A stretch of DNA of 8,698 nt, taken from Rhodospirillaceae bacterium. GTDB taxonomy: Bacteria; Pseudomonadota; Alphaproteobacteria; Rhodospirillales; Magnetovibrionaceae. The stretch is from contig JAOULV010000044.1 in NCBI GenBank assembly GCA_029881835.1, positions 1-8,698 on the forward strand, read 5' to 3'. The notes below the pieces were generated by a model. It ran no database searches. It was given only the letters and a program-made list of their open reading frames with translations, and was not told the DNA's origin. The position numbers and the translations under genes are program-made. Position 1 is the stretch's first letter; each line of letters opens with the position of its first letter. Shown piece after piece: positions 7,491-8,698 of the stretch.

Positions 7491-7508
7491 CGGTTTTTGA
7501 AGGTTAGT

Positions 7509-7538
7509 ATTTTAATGTTCTTAAAAAAACATAAAAAA
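7509..7538 (-). promoter_or_regulatory. Possible metK promoter
   Basis: On the minus strand TAAAAT (7509-7514, 5/6 match to TATAAT) sits just upstream of the riboswitch and would place the start near 7502, about 12 nt before the aptamer. No good -35 exists at 17-18 bp: only a T-rich stretch (around 7532-7538, TTTTTA/TTTTTT). A promoter must lie between the strong terminator at 7551-7593 and the aptamer if metK is transcribed separately, which is the main support. Confidence 0.35.
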
Positions 7539-7550
7539 CCCTGAAAACAT

Positions 7551-7593
7551 AAAAACCCCATGACGCCGATAACGCGACGCCTAAGGGGTTTTT
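7551..7593 (-). terminator. Intrinsic terminator after the XRE regulator gene
   Basis: AAAAACCCC (7585-7593 read on the minus strand) pairs perfectly with GGGGTTTTT (7551-7559), giving a 9-bp stem whose 3' arm is itself the U tract. The 25-base interior holds two direct copies of GACGCC and can form a small extra stem. It is symmetrical enough to work on both strands, but only the minus strand has a gene feeding into it: it lies 85 nt after the XRE gene stop. A further G3U6 stretch at 7533-7541 could serve as a second U tract. Confidence 0.75.
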
Positions 7594-7620
7594 GTGGCAA
7601 TGTTTTAAACGATGGTCAAT

Positions 7621-7650
7621 GGTTTTTAAGGGTTTTTAAGGGTTTTTGCG
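7621..7650. repeat. Three tandem 10-bp repeats GGTTTTTAAG
   Basis: Two exact copies of GGTTTTTAAG (7621-7630, 7631-7640) are followed by a third with GCG in place of AAG (7641-7650). On the minus strand they read as A5C3-type units in the 3' untranslated region of the XRE gene, 28 nt after its stop. Each unit is complementary to the G-U arm of the terminator at 7551-7559 and to 7533-7541, so they could offer alternative pairing partners for it. No protein is encoded here. Confidence 0.75.
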
Positions 7651-7678
7651 TCCCTTTGTGGATAGTGGCGGGTTTAAA

Positions 7679-8164
7679 CTATATATCGCTGGCGGTTCCG
7701 GCGATGGATTTGGTTAGTTCAAACACCCGCTTTCTTACCTTGGGGTCGGTTATTTTGTAATAAGCCCTAACCAGTTCAAGGGTTTCGCGCCGGGCCAAGG
7801 GATCGTCGGAATTTACAATTTCAAGCATCGGGCTTTGTCCCGACCCTGTGCGTTCGCCCCGGGTTTTTTCCACCTCGCCAGACATTTCTTCGAAGAAATA
7901 TCCGACCGGAACGTCCAATATTTGTGACAGCTGGAACAAGCGTGATGCACCGATTCGGTTTGCACCGCGTTCATATTTTTGTATCTGCTGAAAAGTAAGG
8001 CCAACCGCTTCGCCAAGTTTTTCCTGACTAAGGCCCAACAGTGTGCGTCGTTGCCTGAGGCGATGACCAACGTGTTGATCAACCGGGCGGGGTACGCCTA
8101 GTTGCGTTGTATTTTTGGGGTCTAGTTTTTTTTGTTTTGCATTCATTTTATCGGCAGGTCCCAT
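7679..8164 (-). CDS. XRE-family HTH transcriptional regulator, PhrR/PraR-like
   Basis: This 161-residue protein has a Cro/C1-type helix-turn-helix at about residues 34-89: HRLRQRRTLLGLSQEKLGEA, then TFQQIQKYERGANRIGASRL, then LDVPVGYFFEE. That arrangement is typical of the alphaproteobacterial regulators that sit between lnt and metK, for example PhrR and PraR of rhizobia, where they are linked to low-pH response, biofilm or symbiosis genes. Assigning either role here would be inference. The C-terminal 40 residues (LARRETLELVRAYYKITDPKVRKRVFELTKSI) look helical and probably mediate dimerisation. The start at 8164 is preferred because GGAA (8173-8176) lies 8 nt upstream; a second ATG at 8146, six codons in, has a weaker site. 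It has its own promoter and terminator, so it is probably a single-gene transcript. Confidence 0.9.
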   Translation of the reverse strand: MGPADKMNAKQKKLDPKNTTQLGVPRPVDQHVGHRLRQRRTLLGLSQEKLGEAVGLTFQQIQKYERGANRIGASRLFQLSQILDVPVGYFFEEMSGEVEKTRGERTGSGQSPMLEIVNSDDPLARRETLELVRAYYKITDPKVRKRVFELTKSIAGTASDI

Positions 8165-8237
8165 TTTTTTAATTCCATTTAATTTTAGTAAAAATATTTA
8201 CAAAAATTTTATACTGGAACTTTTTTTGTGTTGCCCC

Positions 8238-8267
8238 TCTATACTCTCAAGGCGCATGACAGGTCAA
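8238..8267 (-). promoter_or_regulatory. Sigma70-type promoter of the XRE regulator gene
   Basis: On the minus strand TTGACC (8262-8267, 5/6) and TATAGA (8238-8243, 4/6) are separated by 18 bp. Transcription from about 8231 gives a leader of roughly 67 nt, almost wholly A/T, before the ATG at 8164. A second -10-like TATAAA at 8208-8213 has no -35 partner. This is the best promoter match in the window. Confidence 0.55.
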
Positions 8268-8315
8268 CAAACCAAGCACATGAATTTTAATTGATGTGAA
8301 TTATATTTGGTATTT

Positions 8316-8333
8316 GTGGAAATAATTTTCCAC
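8316..8333. promoter_or_regulatory. Perfect 7+7 dyad upstream of the XRE promoter
   Basis: GTGGAAA and TTTCCAC are perfect inverted copies separated by TAAT, 49 bp upstream of the proposed -35. It may be an operator for a dimeric regulator. As RNA it would be a hairpin: on the plus strand a T6 run follows it (8337 on), on the minus strand none does. No plus-strand gene runs into it, so a DNA-binding site or a decayed terminator are the alternatives. Confidence 0.45.
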
Positions 8334-8362
8334 CTGTTTTTTCAATTATAATAAAATTATCC

Positions 8363-8376
8363 GTATCAAGTGATAC
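8363..8376. promoter_or_regulatory. Short perfect dyad directly after lnt
   Basis: GTATCA-AG-TGATAC is a perfect 6+6 inverted repeat touching the lnt stop codon. On the minus strand it is followed by GGATAATTTTATTATAATTG, A/T-rich but without a proper U run, so it is at best a weak terminator for lnt. It could instead be an operator. Between the two dyads (8334-8362) I see only A/T-rich sequence. Confidence 0.4.
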
Positions 8377-8698
8377 TTACTCACGTTTTTTTCTTTCGCA
8401 TTTTGCAACTACAATCCCACCAACTGCCAAAAAAATAGCCAGCCCAAGCGGTAAGGTGTTGCCAATGCTGGAATAAACCGTTTGCGCAATTTCTTTTGGC
8501 AGATCGGCATCGACAATTGCCCTTGTTCCCAATGCGGCTTTGGCGACCACCCGACCATAGCCATCAACCACACCGGAAATGCCGGTGTTGGCAACCCGAA
8601 CCAGAGGAAGGCCTTCTTCAACCGCACGCATCCGCGATAAAGCAAAGTGCTGATGTGGCCCTTGGGTTTTTCCGTACCACGCATCATTGGTAAGGTTC
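8377..8698 (-). CDS. lnt: Apolipoprotein N-acyltransferase, C-terminal part only
   Basis: Lnt attaches the third acyl chain to the N-terminal cysteine of lipoproteins in the inner membrane, taking it from phospholipid. Only the last 106 residues are inside the window; the gene is cut by the right edge, not broken. The visible part begins with NLTNDAWYGKTQGPHQHF, the conserved end of the carbon-nitrogen hydrolase (nitrilase-like) domain, continues with MRAVEEGLPLVRVANTGISGVVDGYGRV, and ends in a hydrophobic segment (LPLGLAIFLAVGGIVVAK), the usual last membrane helix, followed by a short basic tail. The catalytic cysteine lies upstream in this family and cannot be checked. In alphaproteobacteria lnt commonly precedes the XRE gene and metK, as here; in Sinorhizobium medicae the homologue is known as actA and is needed for acid tolerance. 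Confidence 0.95.
   Translation of the reverse strand, partial: NLTNDAWYGKTQGPHQHFALSRMRAVEEGLPLVRVANTGISGVVDGYGRVVAKAALGTRAIVDADLPKEIAQTVYSSIGNTLPLGLAIFLAVGGIVVAKCERKKRE

Noticed and set aside
7560..7760. 66-residue plus-strand open frame
   Set aside because: It starts inside the terminator, crosses the GGTTTTTAAG repeats and ends antisense to the XRE gene.
8377..8631. Complete small gene starting at the internal ATG MRAVEEG
   Set aside because: The frame stays open to the right edge and the preceding codons encode the conserved Lnt sequence NLTNDAWYG, so it is the end of lnt.

Overview
The window comes from an alphaproteobacterium, most likely a chromosomal housekeeping region. The evidence is the gene order lnt - XRE regulator - metK - trmB - rimP - nusA - ylxR/L7Ae - infB, the fused YlxR-L7Ae protein, the N-terminal signature of the IF2, and a SAM-II riboswitch before metK. 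The order or family cannot be fixed by eye. Coding DNA looks of intermediate G+C, whereas the spacers are strongly AT-rich. All eight genes lie on the minus strand, so they are read from the right edge to the left edge; I found no believable gene on the plus strand.

Reading in the direction of transcription: the window opens with the C-terminal 106 residues of apolipoprotein N-acyltransferase (lnt, cut by the right edge). A 212-bp AT-rich spacer follows, with two perfect dyads and a good sigma70-type promoter, then a PhrR/PraR-like XRE regulator gene. A 305-bp spacer holds A5C3/G3U5 repeats, a strong terminator and a SAM-II riboswitch, and leads into metK, whose last 23 bases overlap trmB. 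A 259-bp spacer, probably the promoter and structured leader of the next operon, precedes rimP, nusA, the ylxR/L7Ae gene and infB. infB is cut by the left edge, probably about 15 residues before its end.

The genes fall into two functional blocks. metK makes S-adenosylmethionine (SAM) and trmB uses it to make m7G46 in tRNA; the riboswitch should lower expression of both when SAM is plentiful. The rimP-nusA-ylxR-infB block couples 30S maturation, transcription elongation/termination and translation initiation. It is the conserved bacterial nusA-infB operon and is tightly packed, with an ATGA stop/start overlap before infB.

I see no previously undescribed system, mobile element, CRISPR array, tRNA or rRNA. 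The points most worth a second look are RNA-level: the riboswitch and a possible alternative pairing downstream of it, the rimP leader hairpins, and the dyads upstream of the XRE gene.
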